A stretch of DNA of 64,000 nt from JANQTF01 sp041741415 (lineage in GTDB: Bacteria; Bacteroidota; Bacteroidia; J057): positions 124,001-188,000 of the forward strand of contig JBGSKC010000043.1 in the NCBI GenBank assembly GCA_041741415.1. The letters run 5' to 3'. Each line of letters begins with the position of its first letter. The stretch's first letter is position 1. A model generated the notes under the pieces. It was not told the DNA's origin and ran no database searches. It was given only the letters and a program-made list of their open reading frames with translations. Of the stretch, positions 27,007 through 35,138 are shown piece by piece. The translations under genes were made by a program, and so were the position numbers.

Positions 27007-28353
27007 ATGCCCCATGTTTTCGGCATCCGTAGAGAAGATTTAAGTAAAACCGGAGAAAAACGCGTTGCCATCACCCCCGCGAAGGTCCCGACCATTCAGC
27101 AAGCCGGCATACAACTCCTTGTTCAGCCCGGCTTTCCCCCCGGCCACCCTGAAGCAAAACGGGCCTTCCCCGATGAGGCCTATCTGGCACAGGGTGCCCG
27201 CCTCACCGAAGACCTCGCCGCCGCCGATGTGATCCTCGGCCTCAAGGAAGTGGCCATCCCGGAGCTCATTCCCGGAAAAGCCTACCTATTTTTCTCCCAC
27301 ACCCACAAAGGCCAGCCCAAAAACAGGCCTCTCCTCCGCGCCATGGTCGAGCGCAACATCACCCTCATCGACTACGAACTCCTCACCGACGAGCAGGGCC
27401 GCAGGCTCGTGACAGCCTTTACCTACTTCGCCGGATACGCCGGGATGACAGACAGCCTCTGGACGCTTGGCAAACGATGGAAAGACAAGGGCATTTTCTC
27501 CCCCTTCGAGGCGATTCCGCAGGCCATTGAGCGGGAAGACCTGACCCTCGTGCGCCGGGAAATCGAAGCAGCCGGTGAGCAGATCCGCCAACACGGCACC
27601 CCGGCTTCGCAGCCACCCTTGATCATCGCCGTGCTCGGCACCGGCAAAACCAGCATCGGCGCCCAGAGCATCCTCGCGCACCTGCCCGTGGAATACATTC
27701 GGCCCGACCAACTGGAACACACCTTTGCCCATGGCGACCGCCGCAAGGTGTATGTCCTGCTGCTCGACATTCCGCAGATGTTTCGCCTGCGCCCCGACAG
27801 TCTTTATCGCGCCGAAACCCTCGACGCGGATGCGCTGTATCGCCGATACCTGAGCGAGCCAGCGCATTTTGAGAGCAACCTCGACCAGGTCTTTCCCTAC
27901 CTCACGATGCTGATGAACTGCATCCTCTGGAGCCCGAAATACCCGCGCCTGCTTACCCGCCGGGACACAGCGGCCTGGTGGGCGCAGCACAAAACCCTCG
28001 AAGTGATCGGCGACATTTCCTGCGACCCCGACGGGGCGATTGAGTTTTCGCAGGAGACCTGGATCACCGACCCGGTGTTCATCTACAACCCCGCGACGGA
28101 TACGTCCACCCTGGGCTTTGCAGGCGATGGCATCGCGGTGATGGCCGTGACAAACCTACCCTGCGAGTTTTCCCCGGATGCTTCGGAGCTGTTCAGCGAA
28201 GAGCTGCTGGAGCATCTGCTGGCCCTGGGCCATGCCGATTTAACCGCCAGCAGTCCCCGCGCCGCCGGTTTCCCGCCTGCCCTCGCCCGCGCCACCCTCC
28301 TATGGAAAGGTGAGTTCACGGAGGCGTTTGGGTATATGAGGGAGTTTTTGTGA
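27007..28353 (+). CDS. Lysine-ketoglutarate reductase/alanine-dehydrogenase-like protein
   Basis: 448 residues from ATG 27007; an open frame continues upstream to 26815 but lacks family-like sequence. The N-terminal part is an AlaDh/PNT-type domain (FGIRREDLSKTGEKRVAITP, ADVILGLKEVAIPELIPGKA, YLFFSHTHKGQPKNRPLL). This fits the LKR half of alpha-aminoadipate semialdehyde synthase better than alanine dehydrogenase, especially the FSHTHKGQ and DYELLTDEQGRRL motifs. The nucleotide-binding loop reads VLGTGKTSIGAQSIL, a variant of GxGxxGxGA. LKR condenses lysine with 2-oxoglutarate to saccharopine. No saccharopine dehydrogenase half is fused or adjacent, so the reaction is uncertain. Confidence 0.75.
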   Translation: MPHVFGIRREDLSKTGEKRVAITPAKVPTIQQAGIQLLVQPGFPPGHPEAKRAFPDEAYLAQGARLTEDLAAADVILGLKEVAIPELIPGKAYLFFSHTHKGQPKNRPLLRAMVERNITLIDYELLTDEQGRRLVTAFTYFAGYAGMTDSLWTLGKRWKDKGIFSPFEAIPQAIEREDLTLVRREIEAAGEQIRQHGTPASQPPLIIAVLGTGKTSIGAQSILAHLPVEYIRPDQLEHTFAHGDRRKVYVLLLDIPQMFRLRPDSLYRAETLDADALYRRYLSEPAHFESNLDQVFPYLTMLMNCILWSPKYPRLLTRRDTAAWWAQHKTLEVIGDISCDPDGAIEFSQETWITDPVFIYNPATDTSTLGFAGDGIAVMAVTNLPCEFSPDASELFSEELLEHLLALGHADLTASSPRAAGFPPALARATLLWKGEFTEAFGYMREFL

Positions 28354-28375
28354 GGGGGGGAGAGACCTGATTCTC

Positions 28376-29527
28376 TCACCCCACCACCTCCAGCCTGGCC
28401 TCTTCAACCACACGGGTTCTGCCCTGCTGGCGCATGGTGCCTGTCACTTTGACGGTTTTGCCGTGCTTGTGGGCTTCGAGTGCCTGGTTGTAGTCGTCGC
28501 GGGAAAGCAGCACACGTGCTTTACTGGCTTTTTCGGCATCGCCTGCGAGGTAATTGAGCACAATTTCGCCGCCCTGCCGGGTGTGGGGGTCAGGATCGGC
28601 TTTGGTTTGCGAAATCTGCCCCACAAACTCATTCGAAGACTCAATGTCGCTGGGCCTGAGCTGGCCAATCAACTGCTCCATCACGGGCACATAGTCGCTG
28701 CTAAACTTCACTGATCCGGGCAGGTCAGGAGCGGGCCCTGCAAAGCCCGACCAGGAAGCCGAAATTTCCACCTCACGATTTTCCTTTGTGTTGAGGTCCA
28801 GAAGGCTTTCCAGCAGGTTGGCACTGATCACCTCGGTGGCGTCCATGGCAAGAATCCGCTCGTGCTCGCCCCGGTCTATGGCGACCTTAATGGTATGAAG
28901 GGACCACATTAATCGCCGGGTCACACGCCGGGTGAAAGATGCCTGCAGATCAGCAGCAGGATGAAAATAGCCAAGGGTTTCCGGCGCATCTGCTGAAGTG
29001 GAATTCAGGAAAGGGCAAATGATGGAAAGTACAAAGCTGCCATGCTCTGTTTGGCCAAGGTGGCACTGGTCGATCAATTGCTGGGCACCTTTTAAAGAAA
29101 GGCGACGATGGTAGCGCTCTGGCTGAATGAGGTCGCAGGCGGCAGTGAAAATGGCCTTCTTCGCGTTTTCCAGCAGGTCAACACTTTCCATCAATGGAAT
29201 TGTTCCCCCCTGGGTAGCCCGCTCCATGAGCCTGAAGCGCAGGATGTCGGCAGGTGGGAGGAACAGATCTGTAAGTACCTGATCATAAGGCCTGGCTTCG
29301 GCCAGGGCGATGGCTTCTATCACTTCGTGAATTCGCGGAAGATAGTCGCCAAGATCCTTTGACAGGGGTAGGATGGTTTCAAACTCACGATCTTTGCTCT
29401 TTTTTTGAAAGAGTGCAATGTCTTCCCGCGGAACATCAGCACGAACCCAGCCTGTATGTCTCAGGTAGGCCTGAAGCTCGGTAAACTTCAGCAGGGTGAG
29501 ATCATGGCGCGATGCGGTGCGAATCAT
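28376..29527 (-). CDS. Uncharacterised protein coupled to a DUF4365 protein
   Basis: 383 residues, function unknown. No signal peptide or membrane helix, so cytoplasmic. The N-terminal about 270 residues are mixed alpha/beta with segments such as RRLSLKGAQQLIDQCHLG and HERILAMDATEVISANLLES. The C-terminal about 70 residues look like a compact beta-rich module ending AHKHGKTVKVTGTMRQQGR and VVEEARLEVV, a pattern I recall from hypothetical proteins in accessory loci. Its ATG overlaps the stop of the DUF4365 gene as ATGA (29524-29527), so the pair is translationally coupled. It converges with the LKR-like gene across 22 bases. Joint function with DUF4365 is inferred from coupling only. Confidence 0.7.
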   Translation of the reverse strand: MIRTASRHDLTLLKFTELQAYLRHTGWVRADVPREDIALFQKKSKDREFETILPLSKDLGDYLPRIHEVIEAIALAEARPYDQVLTDLFLPPADILRFRLMERATQGGTIPLMESVDLLENAKKAIFTAACDLIQPERYHRRLSLKGAQQLIDQCHLGQTEHGSFVLSIICPFLNSTSADAPETLGYFHPAADLQASFTRRVTRRLMWSLHTIKVAIDRGEHERILAMDATEVISANLLESLLDLNTKENREVEISASWSGFAGPAPDLPGSVKFSSDYVPVMEQLIGQLRPSDIESSNEFVGQISQTKADPDPHTRQGGEIVLNYLAGDAEKASKARVLLSRDDYNQALEAHKHGKTVKVTGTMRQQGRTRVVEEARLEVVG

Positions 29528-30033
29528 AGGCGAAACATTAGGGAGGCATTGAGCATAAGGCGCTTGAGAGAGTCCGGATTTAATAAGTTGGCGAGTGGTA
29601 AGCGAACCGTTACAGAAGTGGAGTTAGAAGACTCCTCCATCCCTTCTAAATTAAGGTAATAGGCACACTTTCGCAAGATCAGCTCATCGGGTGAGCAAGT
29701 GATCCAATCGGACTGATCCGCTGGCATACAAAAAACCACCAGCAGGCGAGGAACGACCGTTTTTACCCTCAGGTCGTCATAATTTTTGATTTCAAGGGGA
29801 AAGCTGAGCTCACCCTGGTTGTTCACAACACATCTGGTAGTGGCCTTTAGCTGAACCTCTATACGAGGAGACTTAAGGATTGAAGTGGCGTGGAGCTTTC
29901 CTGAGGCGCTGATCACTGCATCCACACTGTCCATGTCGATGCGGGGCGTTTCAACTGAATACCCACATGAGACAGAGAGTGCGTGTAAGTAGGCGAGACT
30001 TAGTTCGGACTGGATTTGGGAGATCGAGAGCAT
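29524..30033 (-). CDS. DUF4365-like protein, putative PD-(D/E)XK-fold
   Basis: 169 residues. The start reads MLSISQIQSELSLAYLHALS, followed by a GYSVETPRIDMDSVDAVIS segment and IEVQLKATT. The spacing Glu10, Asp38 and Glu59-x-Gln61-x-Lys63 is that of a restriction-endonuclease-like active site (E, D, ExQxK), as in DUF4365 proteins, which occur in accessory and defence loci. The remaining strands (PRLLVVFCMP, ILRKCAYYLNLEG) fit the small alpha/beta fold. First gene of a two-gene cassette; the partner starts within its stop codon. Whether it cleaves nucleic acid is untested. The family call rests on motif reading alone. Confidence 0.68.
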   Translation of the reverse strand: MLSISQIQSELSLAYLHALSVSCGYSVETPRIDMDSVDAVISASGKLHATSILKSPRIEVQLKATTRCVVNNQGELSFPLEIKNYDDLRVKTVVPRLLVVFCMPADQSDWITCSPDELILRKCAYYLNLEGMEESSNSTSVTVRLPLANLLNPDSLKRLMLNASLMFRL

Positions 30034-30168
30034 GAGAGAGGGTTAGTAAATCCATGCATCGGCAGCCCGAATTTATTAAAATAGCCAGAATGTTCGCAGG
30101 TTCGCTTTACCCCTAAACAAAGCCCTTCCCCTCCCAAAACGCACCAACCTTCCCTCCTCATAACTTTC

Positions 30169-30234
30169 TCCGCACGCTGCATCCGGGGAGTGCTGTCCTA
30201 TTTCGGCAGCACCGCCCTGGCGAGCTTGTGCGGA
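30169..30234. repeat. REP-like nested palindrome
   Basis: Outer arms TCCGCAC (30169-30175) and GTGCGGA (30228-30234) are perfect inverted repeats. Inside them GTGCTG (30190-30195) pairs with CAGCAC (30207-30212). The 66-base element lies between the DUF4365 cassette and a truncated effector-associated-domain reading frame, and its 3' edge abuts that frame. Confidence 0.6.
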
Positions 30235-30262
30235 AGTTATTCAGGAATCGCCACCTCTTTTC

Positions 30263-30580
30263 GCTCACCTGGACCTGATCCGGCAAAGGATCGGGAAGGG
30301 AGAGTTGCGGGAAGCGATTGATCTTTTCCTTGACATCTGTAGAAATGGCGGCCCAACTATGGACGAGGCGTACAAGCAAGCGCTAAACGCTGGATGTCGC
30401 CTGGGCAAGATAGATGAAATGAAGCAGTGGGGTGAGATCGAAGCGGATACTTATCTATGCCACTTCTCCAGGATAGAACACTCGATTACAGAACTTTCCT
30501 TTGATGTGGAGACCGCGATGGCCCCATCTCTCACCCCGCCATCCCCGCAGCTCCGCGATGAGAATTGCCTGCCCGGCTGA
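30263..30580 (+). pseudogene. Remnant of an effector-associated domain (EAD)-like gene
   Basis: The open frame encodes HLDLIRQRIGKGELREAIDL, FLDICR, then EAYKQALNAGCRLGKIDEMK, QWGEIEADTYLCHFSRIEHS and ITELSFDVE. The form (helix with a GEL-AI motif, a middle helix, then a charged helix ending RI-xx-xI-xxL) resembles the small helical effector-associated domains that head caspase-like and STAND NTPase conflict proteins in multicellular Bacteroidota. There is no ATG at the expected 5' end; upstream codons run into the palindromic element at 30169-30234, and nothing follows the domain. I read it as a 5'- and 3'-truncated remnant. Alternatively it is a small functional protein using a TTG at 30305. 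Its end overlaps the converging membrane gene. Confidence 0.42.
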
Positions 30581-30962
30581 TTCCCACAATCATCAGGATA
30601 CCCAGCAGGTAGTGGGAGGCGATCGCGGCGATAACAGTGGTTTGGGCCAGGGAATTGCTAAAAATGCCCTCATCCCGGAAGGTCAGCCACATGACCCAAT
30701 CCATCGTGGCGCTCGCCATCTGGTAGGCAGCCAACCCTTTCGCTACGCCGATGTGTGGGTTTTTCCGGAAAATCCAGGCAATGTAGCCCATGAAGCCGAG
30801 GGCCAGCCCGGTCAGCTTAGCGATCCAGTGGCCGTCGATGCTCAGGTCCCAGCCGGTCACTGCCGGGATCACCGATGGCGGAAGCATTCCGCAGAGAAAG
30901 TAGAAGAATTCCAGCACCGCAACGGCGGTAAACAACAAGGATAAATCGGTTAATTTTTTCAT
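30531..30962 (-). CDS. Four-helix membrane protein under MerR control
   Basis: 143 residues from ATG 30962. Four hydrophobic helices: LSLLFTAVAVLEFFYFLCGM, WIAKLTGLALGFMGYIAWIF, a third weaker one around AYQMASATMDWVMWLTF, and VIAAIASHYLLGILMIVGI. No family is recognised with confidence; the size and helix count resemble small uncharacterised membrane proteins found next to MerR regulators. Transcribed divergently from the MerR gene, with the palindromic operator between them, so it is the likely regulated target. Confidence 0.7.
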   Translation of the reverse strand: MKKLTDLSLLFTAVAVLEFFYFLCGMLPPSVIPAVTGWDLSIDGHWIAKLTGLALGFMGYIAWIFRKNPHIGVAKGLAAYQMASATMDWVMWLTFRDEGIFSNSLAQTTVIAAIASHYLLGILMIVGISRAGNSHRGAAGMAG

Positions 30963-31026
30963 GATGAGTCGAAGTTTGACCTGAAAATCCAAACCTAGAC
31001 CATATCTTTAGAACTGACAAGTGTAG

Positions 31027-31041
31027 AGTATAGTCTATACT
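31027..31041. promoter_or_regulatory. MerR operator palindrome
   Basis: Perfect dyad AGTATAG-T-CTATACT (7-bp arms around one base) in the 112-base space between the divergent MerR gene and the membrane-protein gene, 33 bases before the MerR start. MerR regulators bind such dyads between the promoter elements of their targets. Confidence 0.7.
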
Positions 31042-31074
31042 TCAAATATATTTTTCCACATCAACAACGGCCTC

Positions 31075-31437
31075 ATGCTCATCAGTGAATTGGCTAAGCG
31101 CACAGGGGTAACTGTTCACACCCTGAGGTTCTATGAAAACGTCGGGCTGTTCAAAGGGGAAACCGATGAGCAGGTGAAAACAAACAACTACAAGCAATAC
31201 AGCGAGGAACTCGTCGGGAAAATAGCCCTGATCAGGGAGGCGAAGGAAATCGGGTTCACCCTGAAGGAGATCAAAGAACTGCTGGACGACTGGTATAATG
31301 GCGACCTGCCAGCGGCAAGAAAGGAGGAGGTGCTGTGGGCCAAAATCAGGGAAATCGATGCAAAGATTGCGCAGCTGCACCTTGTCAGGCAGTTTTTGGC
31401 AGATGGGATTGAGGAGGTAAAACGGGGAGACTGCTGA
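31075..31437 (+). CDS. MerR family transcriptional regulator
   Basis: 120 residues. The N-terminal winged helix reads MLISELAKRTGVTVHTLRFY and ENVGLF, with the YKQYSEE wing; then the MerR dimerisation helix (IALIREAKEIGFTLKEIKEL) and a C-terminal coiled coil. There is only a single late Cys (last residue) and no Cys pattern for mercury, copper or [2Fe-2S] binding, so the inducer is probably an organic molecule. Divergent from the membrane protein at 30531-30962 with a perfect dyad between; likely controls it and itself. Confidence 0.92.
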   Translation: MLISELAKRTGVTVHTLRFYENVGLFKGETDEQVKTNNYKQYSEELVGKIALIREAKEIGFTLKEIKELLDDWYNGDLPAARKEEVLWAKIREIDAKIAQLHLVRQFLADGIEEVKRGDC

Positions 31438-31516
31438 TAAACAACGACGGAGATGTTGGCAGATCCAGGCCTGAGCTTCTGAGTTCTAACCAAAAAGTGT
31501 AGCATGATCACTGATT

Positions 31517-31557
31517 AATGCTGGGATCGTCCAGAAAATCTGAACGATCCCAGCATT
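31517..31557. terminator. Perfect inverted repeat between converging genes
   Basis: Fourteen-base arms AATGCTGGGATCGT (31517-31530) and ACGATCCCAGCATT (31544-31557) around a 13-base loop, between the MerR gene and the converging SDR gene. There is no T-tract, so intrinsic termination is uncertain; it may act as a transcript end stabiliser. Confidence 0.5.
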
Positions 31558-31616
31558 CCAATTCGCAATTCCCGGTTCGGATGCTCCAAACACAGGCTCC
31601 CTCTTCTCCGTTGCCG

Positions 31617-32549
31617 CTATGCCTTTGAAGTTGCCTTCAATTCTTTTGCAATCTCTTCCATCCCGGCACGGTAGCTAGTGGCATGCTTTCCAAAACGCTT
31701 GTTGAATTTGCTGCAGTCAAACAGGTAGTCCACCTCATTTTGGTACAGCATTTCGCCGATTTCCTTCATTATCGGGTTGAACCAGCCTAATACGGTGAAC
31801 ATCCAGGGGGGAAGGGTCATGAATTTGGGCTTCGCACCAAACACTTCCGCGGCCAGGTGGATGAATTCCCTGCCCGTGGGCGCGCTCATGTCGGTGGGCA
31901 AATGCCAAATCTGGTTATCGGTGTCGGTGTTCATGCCCAGCAAAGCCATTCCCCGAGCCCCGTCTTTGACGTAGGTAAAGCAGTGGCGCTTATCGGCGTT
32001 GACCATCCATTGGCCCGATTTTCCCTGGGAAAAGGGCTGAAACACCATCAGGTAGGAGTATGCCAGCGGCGTGATGCCGTAAAAATCGGCAGCGCGCGCA
32101 ATGGAGCCCTGGATCCTTCCCTGCTCATAGGCAGCGATCAGCATGCGGTCGATTTCGGCCCTGGCTTCTCCTTTTTTGCTGCAAGGCTGAATCGGACTTT
32201 CCTCTGTCATCCAGCCCGATACCTTGCCCAAGGGGTACACGTTGTCAAAGAAAATGAGGCGAGCCTTGTGCTTTTCGCAGGCGTCGATCACATTTTTCAT
32301 GAGAACAGGCCAGTCGCGGCGCCAAACAGCAATTTGATATGGGAGCCCAACGGTGAGATACACCACAGAAGCCCCTTGAACGGCCCGGTCGGCCTCTTCG
32401 GGCCGGAGCAAATCAGCTGGGAACAGCTCTTCCTTTCCGGCAATGTGCTTGGGCTGGCGGCTCACCAGCCGAACAGGAACCTGATGGGCGGCAAGCGCAT
32501 GGGCCAGTTCGGTGCCGATGACACCGGTGGATCCGAGAATAACGTGCAT
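31617..32549 (-). CDS. NAD-dependent epimerase/dehydratase (extended SDR-like)
   Basis: 310 residues. An N-terminal Rossmann motif GSTGVIG (residues 6-12) binds NAD(P), followed by RLVSRQPKH and ASVVYLTVGL strands typical of the extended SDR superfamily. The canonical YxxxK catalytic pair is not clearly present: the expected region reads DNVYPLGKVSGW, with Tyr and Lys closer than usual, so catalysis may differ. The C-terminal substrate domain includes PPWMFTVLGWFNPIMKEIGE. The substrate is unknown. Monocistronic; upstream space to 32700 has no other gene. Confidence 0.8.
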   Translation of the reverse strand: MHVILGSTGVIGTELAHALAAHQVPVRLVSRQPKHIAGKEELFPADLLRPEEADRAVQGASVVYLTVGLPYQIAVWRRDWPVLMKNVIDACEKHKARLIFFDNVYPLGKVSGWMTEESPIQPCSKKGEARAEIDRMLIAAYEQGRIQGSIARAADFYGITPLAYSYLMVFQPFSQGKSGQWMVNADKRHCFTYVKDGARGMALLGMNTDTDNQIWHLPTDMSAPTGREFIHLAAEVFGAKPKFMTLPPWMFTVLGWFNPIMKEIGEMLYQNEVDYLFDCSKFNKRFGKHATSYRAGMEEIAKELKATSKA

Positions 32550-32699
32550 AAATCAGAGGGTGAAAGGATTGACAATTTGGAAACCAGGTATTGCAATGAT
32601 ACGCCCAAAAAACGCGGCATTTGTTTGTGAACAGTGGAAGCCGTCAGCATTGCGCCAAAATAAACAATGTTCACAATAAAAACGACGATTACATTTCAA

Positions 32700-32745
32700 G
32701 AAAATAAAAACGGAGAAATCGCCCCTTGCAGGGATGATTTCTCCG
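32700..32745 (-). terminator. Rho-independent terminator of the EF-G-like gene
   Basis: CGGAGAAATC (32711-32720) pairs perfectly with GATTTCTCCG (32736-32745). Read on the minus strand the hairpin is followed by a T-rich tail (the plus strand has AAAATAAAAA). It ends 23 bases downstream of the EF-G-like stop. Confidence 0.85.
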
Positions 32746-32768
32746 CTGTGAACAATGCCAGCCAGCTA

Positions 32769-34892
32769 TCAGGCAAACTGAGCTGTCGCATTTTCCTGCA
32801 CCAGCTTAGCCTGCACCTCGCCGGGCACCTGGCTATATTCCAGGAAACTCAGGTTAAAGGTGGCTCTTCCCTGCGCCATGGAACTGAGGGCTGTAGAGTA
32901 GCGGCTCATCTCGGCGAGGGGCACCCGGGCCGTGATGCGCTGGTTGCGGCCTTCGGTCACAAACCCTTCCACAATGGCCCTGCGGCCCTGAAGGTCGGTC
33001 ATCACATCGCCCATGTAGTCCTCCGGAACGATTACCTCCAACCTGTAAACTGGCTCCAGCAGCCTTGGATTCGCCTCCGTAAAGGCCCTTTTGAAAGCAG
33101 CACCGCCGGCAATTTTGAAAGAAATTTCATTAGAATCCACAGGGTGCATCTTGCCATCATACACATACACCACAACATCACGGGCATATGACCCTGTTAG
33201 CGGTCCCTCTTCCATCACCTCCATCACTCCTTTGAGGATCGCCGGCATGAAGCGGTTTTCGATCACCCCTCCCACGATGCAGTTGTAGAACACCAGCTTT
33301 CCGCCCCATTCGAGCTGAATCTCCTCTCCATCCTTCACCTTGATGTCGGTGGGGTGAACCATTCCCTCAGACCAGGGACCGATGCGGAGATACACCTCGC
33401 CAAACTGCCCTGCTCCGCCCGACTGCTTTTTGTGGCGGTAATCGGCATTAGCCACCCTCTGGATGGTTTCCCGGTAGGAAACCCGGGGCTCCTGGAAGGT
33501 TACGGGGCAGCCGTATACATGGTCAATGATCCATTTCGCGGTTTGTAAATGCAGCTCTCCCTGGCCCGACAGGATGTTTTGCTTCAGTTCCTTTTCATAC
33601 TGAAGCTTGAGGGTGGGGTCGCCTTCGTGCATTTTGAGGAAGGCCATGGCCATTTTTTCCTCTTCTCCCTGCTTCACAGGCTCCACGGCGACGCGCATCC
33701 GGGGTTCGGGAAACAGAATGGGTTCAAGGGCTACGTCGTCCGGTTTGCCGCGAAGGGTGTGATTGGTATGGGTGTCTTTGAATTTGATTGTAGCACCGAT
33801 GTCTCCGGCAGAGAGTCTTTCGACCGGGTGGCGGTTCTTCCCATCGACTGCAAAGAGTTGATTGAGCTTTCCACGAGCCTGGGAGCTGGTGTTGAACAAT
33901 TCCATGCCTGCCTCCACGGTGCCGGAGCAAACCTTGAAATAGCTCATTTGACCGGTGTGCTTCTCGTTGGAAGATTTGAACACAAACAACGTGGTAGTGG
34001 GATCGCTGACAAGGAGTTCTTCGCCTTCTGTGGTGGTTTCGGGGCTGATTTCTCCGGCAGCGGGGCAAACGTTGCCAATAAAGCCCATCAGGCGGCCTGA
34101 GCCCATGTTTCGCTTGGCAGAGAGGCAAAATACGGGGAACATGGCCCGGGCCAGCATCCCGATGCGGATGCCTTTGCGCAGCTCATCTTCGTCCAATTCG
34201 CCCTTTTCAAAATACAACTCCATAAGCTGGTCGTCGTGCTGGGCTGCGGCCTCAACCAGGGTATTGTGAAGCTCGTTGGCGCGCTCGCGCTCTGAGTCGG
34301 GGATGGGAAGTTTTTCAGGTTTGCCGCCGCCATCGGGGAAGCGGTACATGGTCATTTTCAGCAGGTCGATGATGGCGTTAAAGCCTTCGCCCTGGTTCAG
34401 CGGGTACTGCATGAGCACCACGCCCTCGCCAAAGCGTTCTTTGATGTCTTCGACAGCCTGGCTAAAATCGGCCTTGGGCTGGTCGCACTGGTTCACCACG
34501 AAAATGGAGGGCTTGTTGTATTTCTGCAGGTATCGCCAGGCGATTTCGGTGCCAACCTCCACGCCATACTGGGCATGAACCATGAGCAGGGCGGTGTCGG
34601 CCACGCGGAGGGCGCCGATGAGCTCGCCGATGAAATCATCCTGCCCGGGGGAGTCAATGATGTTGATTTTGGTGTCTCTCCATTCGGCGTGCATGATGGA
34701 GGCAAACACGGAACTTCGGCGGTCGAGCTCGACCTCGTGATAATCTGAGACGGTGTTGCCGTCGTCAACCGACCCCATCCTGCTGATGACGCCGGACTCG
34801 AACATCATACATTCGGCCAAGGTAGTTTTGCCAGCTTTGGCACTACCAGCCAACACGATGTTCTTGATGTGGTCTGTGGGATACTGCTTCAT
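32769..34892 (-). CDS. EF-G2-type elongation factor G paralogue
   Basis: 707 residues from ATG 34892 (an upstream in-frame start at 34934 adds 14). All EF-G domains are present: G domain, domain II, domain III (LHLQTAKWIIDHV), domain IV (GGAGQFGEVYLRIGP) and domain V (EVIVPEDYMGDVMTDLQGRR). The GTPase motifs are divergent: G1 GSAKAGKTT instead of a DxGKTT type, G3 DSPGQDDF where canonical EF-G has DTPGHVDF (the catalytic His is Gln84 here), and G4 NQCD instead of NKMD. This fits the Bacteroidota EF-G2 group, for which translation without GTP hydrolysis has been reported in Bacteroides. It is not the main EF-G: no rps/tuf neighbours. Monocistronic. Confidence 0.88.
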   Translation of the reverse strand: MKQYPTDHIKNIVLAGSAKAGKTTLAECMMFESGVISRMGSVDDGNTVSDYHEVELDRRSSVFASIMHAEWRDTKINIIDSPGQDDFIGELIGALRVADTALLMVHAQYGVEVGTEIAWRYLQKYNKPSIFVVNQCDQPKADFSQAVEDIKERFGEGVVLMQYPLNQGEGFNAIIDLLKMTMYRFPDGGGKPEKLPIPDSERERANELHNTLVEAAAQHDDQLMELYFEKGELDEDELRKGIRIGMLARAMFPVFCLSAKRNMGSGRLMGFIGNVCPAAGEISPETTTEGEELLVSDPTTTLFVFKSSNEKHTGQMSYFKVCSGTVEAGMELFNTSSQARGKLNQLFAVDGKNRHPVERLSAGDIGATIKFKDTHTNHTLRGKPDDVALEPILFPEPRMRVAVEPVKQGEEEKMAMAFLKMHEGDPTLKLQYEKELKQNILSGQGELHLQTAKWIIDHVYGCPVTFQEPRVSYRETIQRVANADYRHKKQSGGAGQFGEVYLRIGPWSEGMVHPTDIKVKDGEEIQLEWGGKLVFYNCIVGGVIENRFMPAILKGVMEVMEEGPLTGSYARDVVVYVYDGKMHPVDSNEISFKIAGGAAFKRAFTEANPRLLEPVYRLEVIVPEDYMGDVMTDLQGRRAIVEGFVTEGRNQRITARVPLAEMSRYSTALSSMAQGRATFNLSFLEYSQVPGEVQAKLVQENATAQFA

Positions 34893-35138
34893 TGCGAGCC
34901 GAATTAGAGAGTAGTACATCCAGTTCAATGCCACCGAAGGTTTACCGCACTTCTCCCGCTGCCTGAAAAAAGGGCCCGAAAGAAGCAGTTTGGGTTTCCA
35001 ATCGCCGGCATAGTTGGATAATGTAAAAAAAAAGCCTCATTTATGCACCCTGTCGGCTCAGGATTTTCCTGAAGGGTGCCTGGGGAGAAATTTGACAGGA
35101 AATTTTCCCCGGTCTGCCAGCTTTTCTCATTCCACCAC

